64,000 nucleotides of DNA from Malania oleifera (GCF_029873635.1 NC_080417.1:34770214-34834213); one strand, 5' to 3'; counted from the stretch's first letter, positions 11,971-22,932 are shown. The notes: generated by a model from the sequence alone, not told the origin. Numbers and translations are program-made.

Positions 11971-14141
11971 AACATCCTGAAGCTTCAAAGAAGCTTCAGG
12001 ATGAAACTTTGTTTTAACTTCTCCTACAGCCGCCCCCATCTTCTTCTCCTTCTTCTTTCTTTATTTTCTTTTCTTTTAACTTGCAGCTCTGCAAGTTTTC
12101 TCTCTCTCCTCACGTTCTCTCTCCCTCTCTCCTCAATTTCATGACGGATTTTTGTCCGATTGAAAATCTGAAGATACCATTGGACTCCATTTGCCGCTGC
12201 TGTCATTTCTACCGGAGCGGATCGGTGGTAGGAGCGGCGTAAGCGTATTCCCTGAGGTAAGTCATTTTTCCCTTTTTATTTAATTTCTTGCAAAATATAA
12301 GTCCAATTGACGAATAGACACCACCACGAGAATCTAGGGATAATTCTCTACAAGTCTAGTAGGATAGAATTCTCGTAAGAGTGTCGAGCCAAAACCCCAA
12401 ATTTGGGGTACGGTGGTTATTAAGGGGTTTATTTTTAATTAATTAGCATTAATTTAGAAATGCTAAAATATTGAGCATCTGAGATTGAAGTAGGATTTCT
12501 GGAATTTAGGGTCCGGGTGAGCGCTGCGGGTGTAATTTTGGGACTCGTAGGTAAAATTCAGAAAATTAAGTGGGGATGTTAAATAATAGTTTAAATATTA
12601 ATTTGAGATATATGGAGCCTAGGGAAGGCTAGATGAATATTATTTTGGAGAAATAAATTAATTAATTTGGGGAAAATGTAAATTTCAGGAGTTGAATTTC
12701 GGGTGCCAAGGGCGTAGGATTTGAGTCCTAACGAATTTCTCAGTAGTCAGGTAAAGGAATAAACTAAAACACTTATTTTCCATGCAAATTATTATTAATT
12801 ATGAGTAAATTTATTTTTAGAAAAGCATATGCTATATTGTTTATTATAAACGAAATGCGCGATTGGGAAAATACTGCTATGATGATTAAAATATATATGT
12901 ATGTATGAGATGCCGGAAAATCATGATTTTAGAATATGAAGTATGACTTTTAACAGCATATGTGTGGCATGAATATTATTTTATGTGAAATGTATTATGA
13001 TGTGAAAGATTTTACGAACAAAGCATGATTTCAAGTATTATGAAAAAATGAGTTATGTTGTGATGATTTTGACGAATATATGATAAATGATTTATTTTCA
13101 GAATATAGAAACCTGAAACGATTTTGGAGCGATGCCATGTATTTATGTTATCGGCACGAGGCCGTATTTTTTATATTGGCGCGATGCCGTATTTATGTAT
13201 GATTTCAGCACGAGGCCGTAATTACTATATTTTTGGCACAAGGCCGTAATGATATTATATATATGATCATGTATTATATGTTATCACAACCAGGATGTTA
13301 GTTTAGTTTAGTTCAGGAGCTCGGTACCGTAGCTATATTGTAGATCAAATATCTACGTTAAATTAGTGCTAACCATCCCACGAGAGGATGGGAGATGGAT
13401 GGTCGATGTGACTTTCAGTAGAGTGTGGACGTCCACCTAACAGTCCGGACCAGGGTGTGGCGGGCTCATCGTAGTTACAAACATATTTGATTCAGCAGTG
13501 GTCAGCCAGCCATTGTCGGGTCCCGCCTTCGGGGTGCACAATCCGTCATGGGGGGTAATACATGACACCAGCTAGTTATTCATCCTGGGTATATTTTCAG
13601 TATTACAGTTATAACAGATGTTTTATGTACGTTATGAGCTATTAGCAAATATGGAAATGCATGATTATTCAGTATGATATGATGAACGTTTACGAAATCT
13701 GAAATGTACTATATACGTATAATTGCATTAAATATTCATGTTGCCACACAGCTATATTTAGTTTATTTTCCCTTACGAAGAAGTGTCTCACCCTCAAACT
13801 TAACTAATTTTTTAGGAGCCCTTGAGAGATTGGCGGGTCAAGGCCACCGTTAAGCTAGTGAGATTATCCTGTGAGAAGGGTAAGATTTTGTAATAGGGTC
13901 AGAGTTATTTTGTGTTCGACCTTAGAGATATTTTGATGTATATGAGGATGTATAGAAGTACAGTTTTAGAATGTTATAAAAAGCTCTAGTATTATGCTTT
14001 ATGGATGGATGTTTGGATTTTATGTTTACTGTTGCGTAGAATTTCGCTGTGTTTGACAGGTGTCCCCGCTACCCACGGGTTCGGGTTGACCATTTGATCT
14101 ATTATGTGACATTTTATATTAAGAAATTGAGAGACATTATA
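11768..14141 (+). repeat. 3' LTR of gypsy I, ~2.37 kb
   Basis: It starts TGTAAAAATCCC directly after the purine tract. It contains (TA)n at ~11928-11967, a short inverted repeat of GAAGCTTC around 11979-12000, and GGCACGAGGCCGTA-like motifs repeated at about 30-70 bp intervals (13120-13255). It ends ATTATA at 14141. Gypsy H has matching GGCCTTGCGCC motifs in the opposite orientation at 49,340-49,460. Confidence 0.8.
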
Positions 14142-14892
14142 GTTCGAAAATCGTCACTAATGCTCTATTATTAGTGACGGTTTGAAAATCATCACTATTG
14201 CTCACAGGAAACTATTAGTGACGGTTTTCAAACCGTCACTAATACTATAAAACCGCCACTAATACTATATTATTAGTGACGGTTTGAGAACCTTCACTAA
14301 AACTCTTTTAAAAAAAAAAAGCAAGTATTAGTGACGGTTTTGAAACCTTCACTAATACTTAAATTGGACAATTAGTAGTGACGGTTTTAAAATTATCACT
14401 AATAAATTTAAATTAATTTTTTTCCAATTATTAATTTCTATAAAAATCTATAATTACATTTTTTGTATACGTAACATTAAACCATAATTGCTAAAAAATT
14501 TATAAATTATTCAAAATTCAAATTCAAATTTAAATAAATACAAATATATTATACAAATTCAAATTCAAATACAAATATATTATACAAATTCAAAATTCAA
14601 ATTCAAATTTAAATAAAAATACAAATATATTATATAAATTCAAATTTAAATTGGATAATTTAGTTATGGTGATGCTCGCTTCGATAGTGAGAGACCATGG
14701 CAGCATGGGCAGCTATGGCTTGCTGCAGCGTCATCCTCGAGGGTGAAGTTCTCGAACAATAAGGCTCAATCTGTAATCTAGTACCCAACTTCAGAATCCT
14801 CGACCTTGATGGTGATGGAGCAGACGACGAGGTCATGGAGGGTGATGAAGGACAATGAGGTCTCAGATGACAGAGAAGGACGACGAGGCTGC
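14142..14892. other. CACTA interior: subterminal motifs, AT-rich repeats, unassigned GC-rich patch
   Basis: 14142-14400 continues the TTAGTGACGGTTTT motif series. 14500-14650 is built of CAAATTCAAATTCAAAT units with three AATATATTATA spacers. 14665-14890 is GC-rich and looks like transduplicated coding or leader DNA, but no frame is recognised. Confidence 0.5.
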
Positions 14893-15303
14893 GGATGGTG
14901 GTGGCTGCATCAATGATTCTTTATCTAGTTTACCCGTAGTTTCTTTTCAAAATTGATTTGAAATGCGATAAGCCTGCCCATGTAGACAAAAAATGAATTT
15001 TAGCCTTTCATCTGATAGGTTGTTGCTTATAATTAAGGTATGATTTAAATATTAATTTTATTTCTCTTGAATGTTGATGCCCTTCTTGTGGAAGCAATAT
15101 TAATGACCGCAAGAAGGGCATCAAGATTCAAGCGAAATAAAACTAATATTTAAATCATACCTTAACTATAAGCGACAACCTATAAGATGAAAGACTAAAA
15201 TTCATTTTGTCTACATGGGCAGGCTTATCGCATTTCAAATCAATTTTGAAAAGAAACTCCGGGTAAACTAGATAAAGAATCGTTGATACAGCCACCACCA
15301 TCC
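14893..15303. repeat. Long inverted repeat (hairpin), ~195 bp arms
   Basis: The left arm (14893-15088) begins GGATGGTGGTGGCTG and ends GATGCCCTTCTTG. The right arm (15110-15303) is its near-exact reverse complement, with scattered single-base differences and small indels. The loop is only ~21 nt. Transcription on either strand would give a hairpin with ~190 paired bases. No terminal motif or duplication marks it as a separate transposon. It lies next to the captured PP2C exon. Confidence 0.85.
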
Positions 15304-15341
15304 ACCCCACTATAAGAGTACCTGAACCTCTCAATTCTTAC

Positions 15342-15405
15342 TTCCATGTCCATCATAAACTCCAAAGAATAAAGTGGAAGCATCCAGAACAGGATATGCA
15401 GCATG
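15342..15405 (-). pseudogene. Captured exon of a PP2C-type protein phosphatase gene
   Basis: Minus-strand translation gives HAAYPVLDAST followed by LFFGVYDGHG. This is the second conserved PP2C motif; in a working phosphatase the DGHG aspartate and glycine bind the catalytic metals. The 64 bp piece has intron borders: TTTGCTAG just upstream (acceptor) and GTAAGA just downstream (donor), so a genomic segment was copied, not a cDNA. No other PP2C exon was recognised nearby. It is a host-gene fragment carried by the CACTA and cannot encode a phosphatase. The motif is distinctive, but the piece is short. Confidence 0.65.
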
Positions 15406-16949
15406 CTAGCAAATCAAACATTCATAGTCAATAACAAAACATTCATACTATTAGTTAAGACCTTTAACATGAAAGTTCGAAGTCTCAAGTCATAATCAAG
15501 ATATCCCTTTTAGGATGACAAGAAAAAAAAAATTAATATAATAAATGCAGGAACTATGTTGTAGGAAGCCTATTTATGCATTAGTTTGCATATTTGTAAA
15601 CCCTAGCATGGATTAGTTCATTTGTGTACAAGGAATCAACCCTTTAGTTAGACAATTTCTCACACTTATTCATAAGTAGGGTTGATCTTTTGGGCAACTA
15701 TTTTAGAAACCGGTTTAAAAAAGCTTTGCCTAAACCTTGTTCATCTCAAAAAATAAAAATAAACATAATAAATAATATTATTTTAGGGTGCTCGAAGTTT
15801 GACCTCTATAAAGGAAATGTCCCTAAGCTTAGTTAAGAGCTACAAAATTTAACAACCAACTCCTTTTCTAACCATTATTTTTCTTTATCTTAAATGTCAT
15901 TAATAAATATGCTTATTAAAGTATTGTAACACTTAAAGTTATATATTTACTTGATAGTCATTTGCTTTTTGTCTCATTAAATCACGATAATAGTTGAAAT
16001 TGTTAGACTCCTTAGGTTACTTTACGGATTATTCATTGTTCGTGATAACTTCATTAAAAGAAGATTGTCATAATCCAATAACAATTATTTATATTACAAA
16101 TGATATCGATACTCTTAGAATAAATATATTAACAATTATCTGGAGTATCTATTAAAACTTGAAAATGTAAAGACCTATGGACTTGTGACATCACAAGCTC
16201 TGACTTTTAACATTACTCATTCAAACCAGTTTTACAAACTAGACGCACTAGAGAAACAATCGCCCTAAGTGCATTATACTTTGAAACCGAATTGACATTT
16301 TCAAGGATGTTGCTTCAATTATAAGGACTTTCTTTTTGACTCGTACCTCTCAAGGTCAAATTTTTCAAGACATTTATACCAAATTAGGTGTTCTAGTCAA
16401 ATTATTTGAAAGCCTTATTTTCAAATTATCTCAATTTGTGCTTATTGATCAACTTGTGGGCCTAGATGTCGACCATCACTAGAAGAAAATTTTTTAAAAA
16501 TAAAAATAGATTTGAGTCCCGGAACCAATAAACCAACCAAAATGGAAATTAAAATCTAGAAAAGCTGAGACTTTTAGAAGGACAAGATCCATGCCTGGAA
16601 GAAATCATGTGCGTGGAGATCTGGAATTGAGTGTCGCACCATTATCTCTCTCTCTCTCTCTCTCATGGTATAAACTCTCGTGACTGATGACCAAAGAAGG
16701 TGGATTTTCAAATTTTCCATGTCATTGAAATCAAAATAATCCAAACATCTAATGATATACACACACGTAACACAGAATAATCAAAATTATAAAATCTAAA
16801 AGTGATACACAATAAAGGCATGGAAACAGACATAGACAAACCTTTGCTGATACCGTTGACATTAACCGCAAACGCACACCTTTGCCGCATCCAAACAAAT
16901 CATTTGGAAAAGACCCTTCTACCTGCGTAGATCATGCAACATTCTCACC
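15406..16949. other. CACTA interior with no recognised gene
   Basis: AT-rich sequence resembling intron or intergenic DNA, with a (TC)n run at 16646-16665. Short open frames on the minus strand (16574-16762, 16708-16890) show no domain. Part may be captured intron DNA from the two host-gene fragments. No transposase motifs are visible in any frame. Confidence 0.4.
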
Positions 16950-18115
16950 CCAAAATATGGTAATAATCTCTTATGGGTTTGCTTCCAGAAACCCTTGAAT
17001 CTCTTTCAGCACATTAATGGTTGGTTGCTACAAGTAACAGTTAGCACTTAATCAAATCGAGGAAATTGCCCTCAAAGAATTAGGTATTGAAGCACTTACA
17101 AATGCTGTGTAGTTGTAACAGACGCCACCATAGGAGTGACATAACCAGATATCATTGGTGAAGTCATACATATCAAGCGTTAGACCTCGAACACCATTCT
17201 ACAATGAGCACATATTTCACAGCAAATTGTTAAAAAAAATATTTTAACAGAAACAATGCCCTAAATATTGGATTATGTTGTGATCAATGTGCCATTCTAT
17301 AGAGCAACAAACGATCAAAATAGTTCATTAGAAATACTTACTTACAGAGTAAATAAAAAGTTCAAAAGAAATCTGAGCTGGTGAGGCTGGATGGTGGCCA
17401 TTGGCCGTGAGGGATGGCAGGGGCTGCTGGTGTAGCGATGATGACTTAGAGAAGTGTCGTGGATCGTGGGTTTATGCACGTGAGTGAGAGGGGAAATGGG
17501 AGATTGCCGCTAGTAGTTACTCTGGGACAGTGAGTGCTCAAAAAGAAAATTTCGAATAGTGACCAGAAAGAAATTCCAAACGGTGTTTACAGAAAGAACG
17601 AACGAACCTAGCATCCAAAGCTTAAATTAAAATGTTCCCAACAAACTAACAATCAAAACAATGTTTACCCCTAATCTAAGGGTGGGACTGCACCACGCCT
17701 AACACAAATATAAGCAAGACTTTAGAATAACAAGCAATACACGCATTTGACTCCAACTATGCCCAGAAATGTGAGTCTGCCTCACATTAATTTCACATTC
17801 AAAATCAGCATCACCCAAAACCGGTCCTATCTATTCTGAAAATGATTCCTAACACCTACAACACTCCAGTGGGCGTGCAAGAATTCGATCAAAAATTAAG
17901 AGTCGAAACATATCCAAAAGGGAACTCACCCGAAGCGACACATCATTCCACCGAAGACCCCATCAGAACGCCAGAACAAGACAGTGACGTCTCCAGCCGA
18001 AGTGAGTTTGACTCCTTGTTTATAGCTCCGAATCCTCTATGACAAATGGTTGTGATTGGTAACTGAATCTTCTTGGTTCTTGGGAGAAACAAGAACAGGT
18101 CCCATTGCAGGCTTC
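16950..18115 (-). pseudogene. Captured fragment of a PI-PLC X-domain-containing protein gene (three partial exons)
   Basis: Three minus-strand pieces follow the family in order. Piece 1 (~18045-18112) ends in PKNQEDSVTN. Piece 2 (17100-17198) is exactly 33 codons, NGVRGLTLDMYDF...DIWLCHSYGG...YTAF, bounded by TTGTAG (acceptor) and GTAAGT (donor). Piece 3 (~16950-17027), after TTGTAG, reads QPTINVLKEIQGFLEANP, then a stop, then EIITIF. These match plant secreted or GPI-anchored PI-PLC X-domain proteins of the At5g67130 type. Introns are retained, so genomic DNA was captured. Later exons were not found and piece 3 has an in-frame stop. The family is established; capture by the CACTA is inferred from position. 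Confidence 0.75.
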
Positions 18116-18599
18116 ACTAGAAAGAGGGGCTGGTGGCTGGAGGTGCAAGTGATTGGAGATACAGGTGGCCGGAGGCACCGTGGAGCTACATGAGGTGTGG
18201 AAAATGGCGATGACGTGGGGCGTGCACCACGTGCAAGCATAGACGGATGCTTGCTGGTTTGGTCGGAGCTATCGTCTGGAGGAGATTGTGAGGGGGGGGG
18301 GTGTGAGGATAATGGTGGAAGTGAGAGAATGGCGAGAGGAGTGCAACAGTGACCAGTGACTGAAATCAAGGGCTGAAGAGAGGCAAATGATGACAACGGA
18401 CAGAATAACTCCGAAAGATAATAAAAGAACTTCGAACGGGCGATGGACAAACAACGGTGCAACAGCGATGTCTTGAAGCACCAAACCAGCACCAACTGCC
18501 GTGAATGGGAAAGAGGAGAGAAAGTGCGTGTGTGCGCGAAGGAGAAGGAGGCGGGAAGAGAAAGAAGAAATTTGAGGAAAGTGTGGGAATTTAAGATTT
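18116..18599. other. GC-rich CACTA segment upstream of the PI-PLC fragment
   Basis: The minus strand is open for a long way here (a 197-codon frame, 18037-18630, whose end is PI-PLC piece 1). The part upstream of KPAMGPVL shows no domain and has low-complexity S/P/H composition. It may be captured 5' sequence of the same gene. A run of nine G at 18293-18301 is notable. Confidence 0.35.
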
Positions 18600-19614
18600 C
18601 GAGCATCAGTGACGGTTTCAAAACCGTCACTCATACCCCATTATTAGTGATAGTTCTCCCAAACCATCACTAATACCCTTAACTATTTCTTTTTTAATAT
18701 TTTTTAAATAAAAACACTAGTAGGAACAGTTCCAAAATCGTCACTAATAACCCCTTATTAGTGATGGTTCTTTCAAACCGTCACTAATACCCTTAACTAT
18801 TTCTTTTTAATTTTTTTTAAATAAAAACAGTAGTAGTGACAGTTTTAAAACCGTTACTAATACCTCTTTATTAGTGACGGTTCTCCCGATCCGTCACTAA
18901 TACCATTAACTATTTCTTTTTTAATATTTTTTAAATAAAAACACTAGTAGTGACAGTTCCAAAACAGTCACTAATGCCCCCTTATTAGTGACGGTTCTTT
19001 CAAATCATCACTAATACCCTTAACTATTTCTTTTTTAATATTTTTTAAATAAAAGCACTAGTAGTGACCGTTCCAAAACCGTCACTAATACCCTTAACTA
19101 TTTCTTTTTAAATTTTTTTTAAATAAAAACACTAGTAGGGATGGTTCCAAAACCATCACTAATACCCCCTTATTAGTGACGGTTCTTTCAAACCGTCACT
19201 AATACCCTTAACTATTTCTTTTTAAAATTTTTTAAAATAAAAACACTAGTAGTGACGGTTTCAAAACCGTCACTAATACCCTTAACTATTTCTTTTTTAA
19301 TATTTTTTAAATAAAAACACTAGTAGTGACGATTCCAAAACTGTTACTAATACCCTAAAATCGTCGCTAATACTTTCCTAAAAAAATTTTTGCACGAAAA
19401 TTATTTACCACGCTGTTTTTAGTGACGAAAGTATTAGTTATGGTTTTGAAACTGTCACTAATAGTGCCATATTAGTGACGGCTGCTAAAACCATTACTAA
19501 TGCTTAGACTATTAGTGATAGTTCTTAAAAATCGTCACTAATACCAACTTTTAGTGACAAAATTGAATTTGTCACTAATACTTTTGTCACTAAAAACTAG
19601 TTTTTTTTGTAGTG
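18600..19614. repeat. CACTA right subterminal zone with a tandem array
   Basis: The array unit is an AACTATTTCTTTTTTAAT block followed by head-to-head TAGTGACGGTT/AACCGTCACTA motifs. The block starts at 18681, 18795, 18908, 19022, 19096, 19211 and 19283, giving steps of ~114 bp or ~73 bp. The short step lacks one CCCCTTATTAGTGACGG...ACTAAT module. The zone ends in single motifs and the terminal TTTTTTTGTAGTG. This is much longer and more regular than the left subterminal zone. Confidence 0.8.
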
Positions 19615-19617
19615 ATT

Positions 19618-21900
19618 CATTTTCTTCAAAAATGACATCCCGACCGTGAATGACTTTCTTGTTGATGGGATTGTAGAGTCGATATCCCATACTGCTGTCG
19701 CCATATACAACAGGGATATATTTCTCTCCTTTATCTTCCGACTTTGTCCTTCTTGCTTCTGGGATCTTGGCGTAGGCTATGGAGCCAAATACTCTAAGAT
19801 GACTTACACTGGCTTGTGAGTGCTCCAGACTTCATGTGGTGTCTTTGTATCAAGTCTTTTCGTAGGAAAATTGTTGAGTAGATGGACTGCACATGACATT
19901 GCTTATATCCAAAAACGTTTTGGCATATTCTTATCCTTTAGCATGCTCCTGGCCATGTTAAAGATCGTGCGGTTCTTCCTCTCAGTTACACTGGTCAACT
20001 GAGGATTGTATGATGGTGTGAACTGTTTTCAAATCCCTTGTTGCCTAAGAAATTCCAGGAAAGTTTCATCCTTATACTCTCCTCCCTGGACTAATCGGAG
20101 TGACTTGATGCAATAGCCACTCTGTTTCTCCACGAGAGCATTGAACTCTTTGAACTTGTCGAACACCTTTGACTTTCTTTTTAGGAAGTAGACCCAAGTC
20201 TTCCTACTATAATCATCAATGAAGGTGAGGAAGTATCGATTCTGTCCATTTGAAAATAGCCTCAATGGACCACATACGTCTCTATGTACTAGCTGGAGCG
20301 GCATGGTAGATCTTTAGTTGGCTTGCTTTCCAAAGCTATTTCTGTGTTGCTTACTCAGAACACAGCTTTCACATATCACATTTGGGTGGTGGATGTCGGG
20401 TAAGCCTTTCACCATCTTCTTGCTCCCCAATTGTTTCAAACTTTCAAAGTTCAGATGTTGGAACCTGAGATGTCATAGCCAGTCTTTGATGATAGCGCTC
20501 AAACACCTTGGCATATCATGTTGTATGGTGAGCGGAAACATTTGATTCTTTGTCATTTGTACTTTGGTAACGAACTTACCTCGAGCGTCTGTTATCACCA
20601 TCTACTTATCTTTAAGGCTAATTCGATAGTCTTTCTCCACAAGCTTTCTGAGACTAAGTATATTAGTTTTCATGGCAGACACATTGTACACGTTGGAGAT
20701 AAAAGCATGGTCTCCATATTTCCTCTTAATTAGGATATTTCCTCTTCCTCAAACTAGGACTTTAGAGAGATTACCAAATGATATCTCTCCCTGAACTTTC
20801 TCATCAAGTTCATTAAATAGGTTCTTTCTACCAGTCATGTGATTGCTGGCTCCAAAGTCAAGGTACCAAACATTTTGGTCCTGGTGGGTTGAATTGTGTG
20901 CCATCAGCATCAACGATTCTCCTTCAGCTTTCTGCAAAGTTAGCATTTTCATTTACTTCTTGATTTTGGGGATTACCTCTGCACTTATTATTGTAGTGTC
21001 CGTACTTGTGGCAATTGTAGCACTGGATGTTTCTCTTGTCTACGTTTGGATGACTATTATATCCCCCTCTTCTTCATTTTCCTCTACCTCGCGGAACATA
21101 ATTCTTTTGATTGCGTCCTTCTTTAGTGGGACCTCTTCCACCTATGCTGGCTTTTTGGGATTCAAAATTTCTGAACTTCTTCCACGAGACCCTCGGCTTC
21201 GCCCTCTTTCTCACCGTGACATCCCCCCTTTGTTGTATCTATCTGTAGTGAGGGACAACTTCGTTTGGAGGGCTTGCTCTAGTACTTTTTTCACTCCTTC
21301 TGTTATAGGCTTGGAGTGAGCCTACAAGTTCTTCTATATACATAATTTCTAGATCTTTTGTTTCTTCCATGGTCACAGCTATATAATCAAATTTTGGATC
21401 CAAAGATCACAAAATTTTCTCACAAATTCTCTCGTCGTTGAAAGTCTCTCAATTTCTTCTCAATTGATTTGATACTACGATAACTCGTGTATAGTAATCA
21501 GTAATAGATTCAGTAGATTTCATTCTTAAGGATTCGAATCACCTTGTAGTGTTTGAAGACGAATCTTCTTCACTTTGTCTGCACCTTTGTGTGTTTGATG
21601 AAGAGAGTCCCAAACTTCTTTGGATGTCTTAGTGGACGTGATGATTTCGAACGTGGCCTTATCAAGGCCTTGGTAGATTATGGACTTTGCCTTGCAATCC
21701 TTCTTTCAATCGGCTCGCAAGATCGTTCAGTGAGCATTGGGCATAGATGCTTCGACTTCTTTTGATGGGTCTTATTTGTATCAATCTTCAACAATGTCCA
21801 TAACATCTTGAGCACCTAATAGGGCCTTCATTTGAATAGACCAGGTGTCGTAGTTCTCCTATGTCAACTTTGGAACCGCTTGTGCAGTACCATTAGCCAT
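19618..21900 (-). pseudogene. Copia B gag, protease and integrase half
   Basis: Gag starts at ATG 21900 (MANGTAQAVPKLT). It includes the WSIQMKALLGAQDV block and a zinc knuckle, CYNC..YGHYNNKC (~20981-21022). The protease site (20860-20830) reads DFGAS instead of DSGAS or DTGAS. Integrase (20304-20029 and on to ~19640) keeps the first catalytic aspartate (HRDVCGP), but the second, in the SDRGGEY position, reads LVQGGEY. Stops occur throughout. The last codons before the CACTA are the DVIFEEN block that continues at 7315. Both protease and integrase have therefore lost key residues. Confidence 0.85.
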
Positions 21901-22551
21901 TAGATTTAATATATCAAAAAATAGAGTGATAGGGATAGATTTTGCCAAATCTGATACCACCAATGTGTTCAGAAGGTTGAAAAACTTTAGGAACCGATTT
22001 TGGGTTGCAAAGAATAGGTTTAAAAATCATTAAATTGGCTAAAAAAAATTTGGGATTTGTTTAACTAGGCCAATTTGACTTAATAGAGATTAATAGCGTC
22101 AATGATTACCGTTACGCCACGTGGCGAAATTTGGGAGTGCCGTGTGTCGGCGACTGGACGTGGGTCGATTAGCCGGGTCGGGTCGTGCTCGCAGGTCTGG
22201 ATTCAGGTTGTTGGTTGCTTGGTCGGGTTGCGGATTGGGATTCCAGGTCGGATCACGTCCATTGGGCGAAAACGATGCGTGAAGGCGCGTGAGGAGCGTG
22301 AGGTCGCCGATTAACTCTTTCACAGGCGTGTGAGGCACGTGTGGACGACAATGTTTCGTCTATTAGCGTGTGTGAGCGCATGTAGAGACTCCCAGACTCC
22401 ATTTGAGATGCGGTTTTCACTGTTGGACTCGGTCTCGATGTGAATTTTAGAATTCTATACTCAATTTTGGATTTCAAGCAACTTTGAATCTTACAGAAAT
22501 TTCGAAAATCCTTTATTCACCTATTTTTGGCGAATTTCAACGAACCTGGGC
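21901..22551 (-). other. Copia B untranslated leader
   Basis: This lies between the primer-binding site and the gag ATG. It contains a GC-rich stretch at 22110-22320 with many CG pairs. Short open frames on both strands show no domain and are taken as chance. Confidence 0.6.
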
Positions 22552-22564
22552 GCTCTGATACCGA
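22552..22564 (-). other. Primer-binding site of copia B
   Basis: Minus-strand TCGGTATCAGAGC lies directly inside the 5' LTR. It matches the initiator tRNA-Met complement (TGGTATCAGAGC) with one change. Confidence 0.8.
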
Positions 22565-22932
22565 TGATGGGTGGATGGGTCTCACTCAATCATTGGTTGT
22601 GATTGAACTCAGTGAGAAATTGCACTCACTTGCAAACAACTCTTTTAATTTCAATAAAATCTAAAAATTGTAGAGGAAAATTCAAAATACAAAATCTTTA
22701 CACTCTCACTGGTTAATGTCCCTCTCTACATCACATATTACATTACGCACACATACATTTATTTATAAAAATTGTTAGAATAGTAGATGAGAATTAACTT
22801 CAACAGAGGTGGACTCGTAAGTGGAGTAAGTTGCCTGCAACTTAATAATTCCAACATAAATGACTGGGTTGGTAGAGCTACCACCGTCAAATTTTGTTGC
22901 CACTGTCCCATCGTCAAGTTTAATCTTCAACA
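22565..22932 (-). repeat. 5' LTR of copia B
   Basis: The minus strand runs from TGTTGAAG (22932) to CCCATCA (22565). It aligns with 3191-3565 along its length. The outer duplication TAATT follows at 22933-22937. Confidence 0.9.

Larger units (their letters stand above)
7644..14141 (+). mobile_element. Ty3-gypsy element I (Tekay/Del-like), nested in the CACTA, internally deleted
   Basis: It starts TGTAAAAA (7644) and ends TTATA (14141). Flanks GTTTG (7639-7643) and GTTCG (14142-14146) read as one duplicated site with one change, and removal re-joins a CACTA subterminal motif. The 3' LTR is complete (11768-14141, ~2.37 kb). The 5' LTR stops after ~1.02 kb at 8668 and is followed directly by reverse transcriptase codons, so the rest of the 5' LTR, primer site, gag and protease are deleted. 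A purine tract (AAGGAGGAGAGAA, 11755-11767) precedes the 3' LTR. The element cannot transpose by itself. Confidence 0.85.
7316..19614. mobile_element. CACTA (En/Spm-type) transposon, 12.3 kb, no transposase seen
   Basis: The left end reads CACTATAAAAAA and the right end TTTTTTTGTAGTG. The 3 bp duplication ATT lies at 7313-7315 and 19615-19617. Both subterminal zones are dense in TTAGTGACGGTTTT / AAACCGTCACTAA motifs in both orientations, as in CACTA elements. Removal restores the copia B frame. No TNP2 or TNPA-like coding sequence is visible, so it is probably non-autonomous. The interior holds gypsy I (7644-14141), a large hairpin (14893-15303), a PP2C exon (15342-15405) and PI-PLC-like exons (about 16950-18115). 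Excluding gypsy I it is ~5.8 kb. Confidence 0.9.
3191..22932 (-). mobile_element. Ty1-copia element B, complete ends, twice interrupted
   Basis: Its LTRs (3191-3565 and 22565-22932) are flanked by an exact TAATT duplication at 3186-3190 and 22933-22937. Without its insertions B is about 5.5 kb with ~370 bp LTRs, a compact copia element. Order on the minus strand: 5' LTR, tRNA-Met-type primer site, gag, protease, integrase, RT, RNase H, purine tract, 3' LTR. It is split by a gypsy solo LTR (3718-5632, duplication CATAC/CATAT) and a CACTA element (7316-19614, duplication ATT). Reading joins cleanly across both insertions. Many stops and lost catalytic residues make it dead. By eye the two LTRs differ at roughly one base in ten, so it is an old copy. 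Confidence 0.9.

Noticed and set aside
18037..18630. 197-codon minus frame as a complete gene
   Set aside because: Only its last ~23 codons match a family (PI-PLC X). The rest is S/P/H-biased, and the frame runs into the CACTA subterminal motifs. Treated as captured sequence.
20843..21319. 158-codon plus frame
   Set aside because: It is antisense to the gag/protease region of copia B and has no domain.
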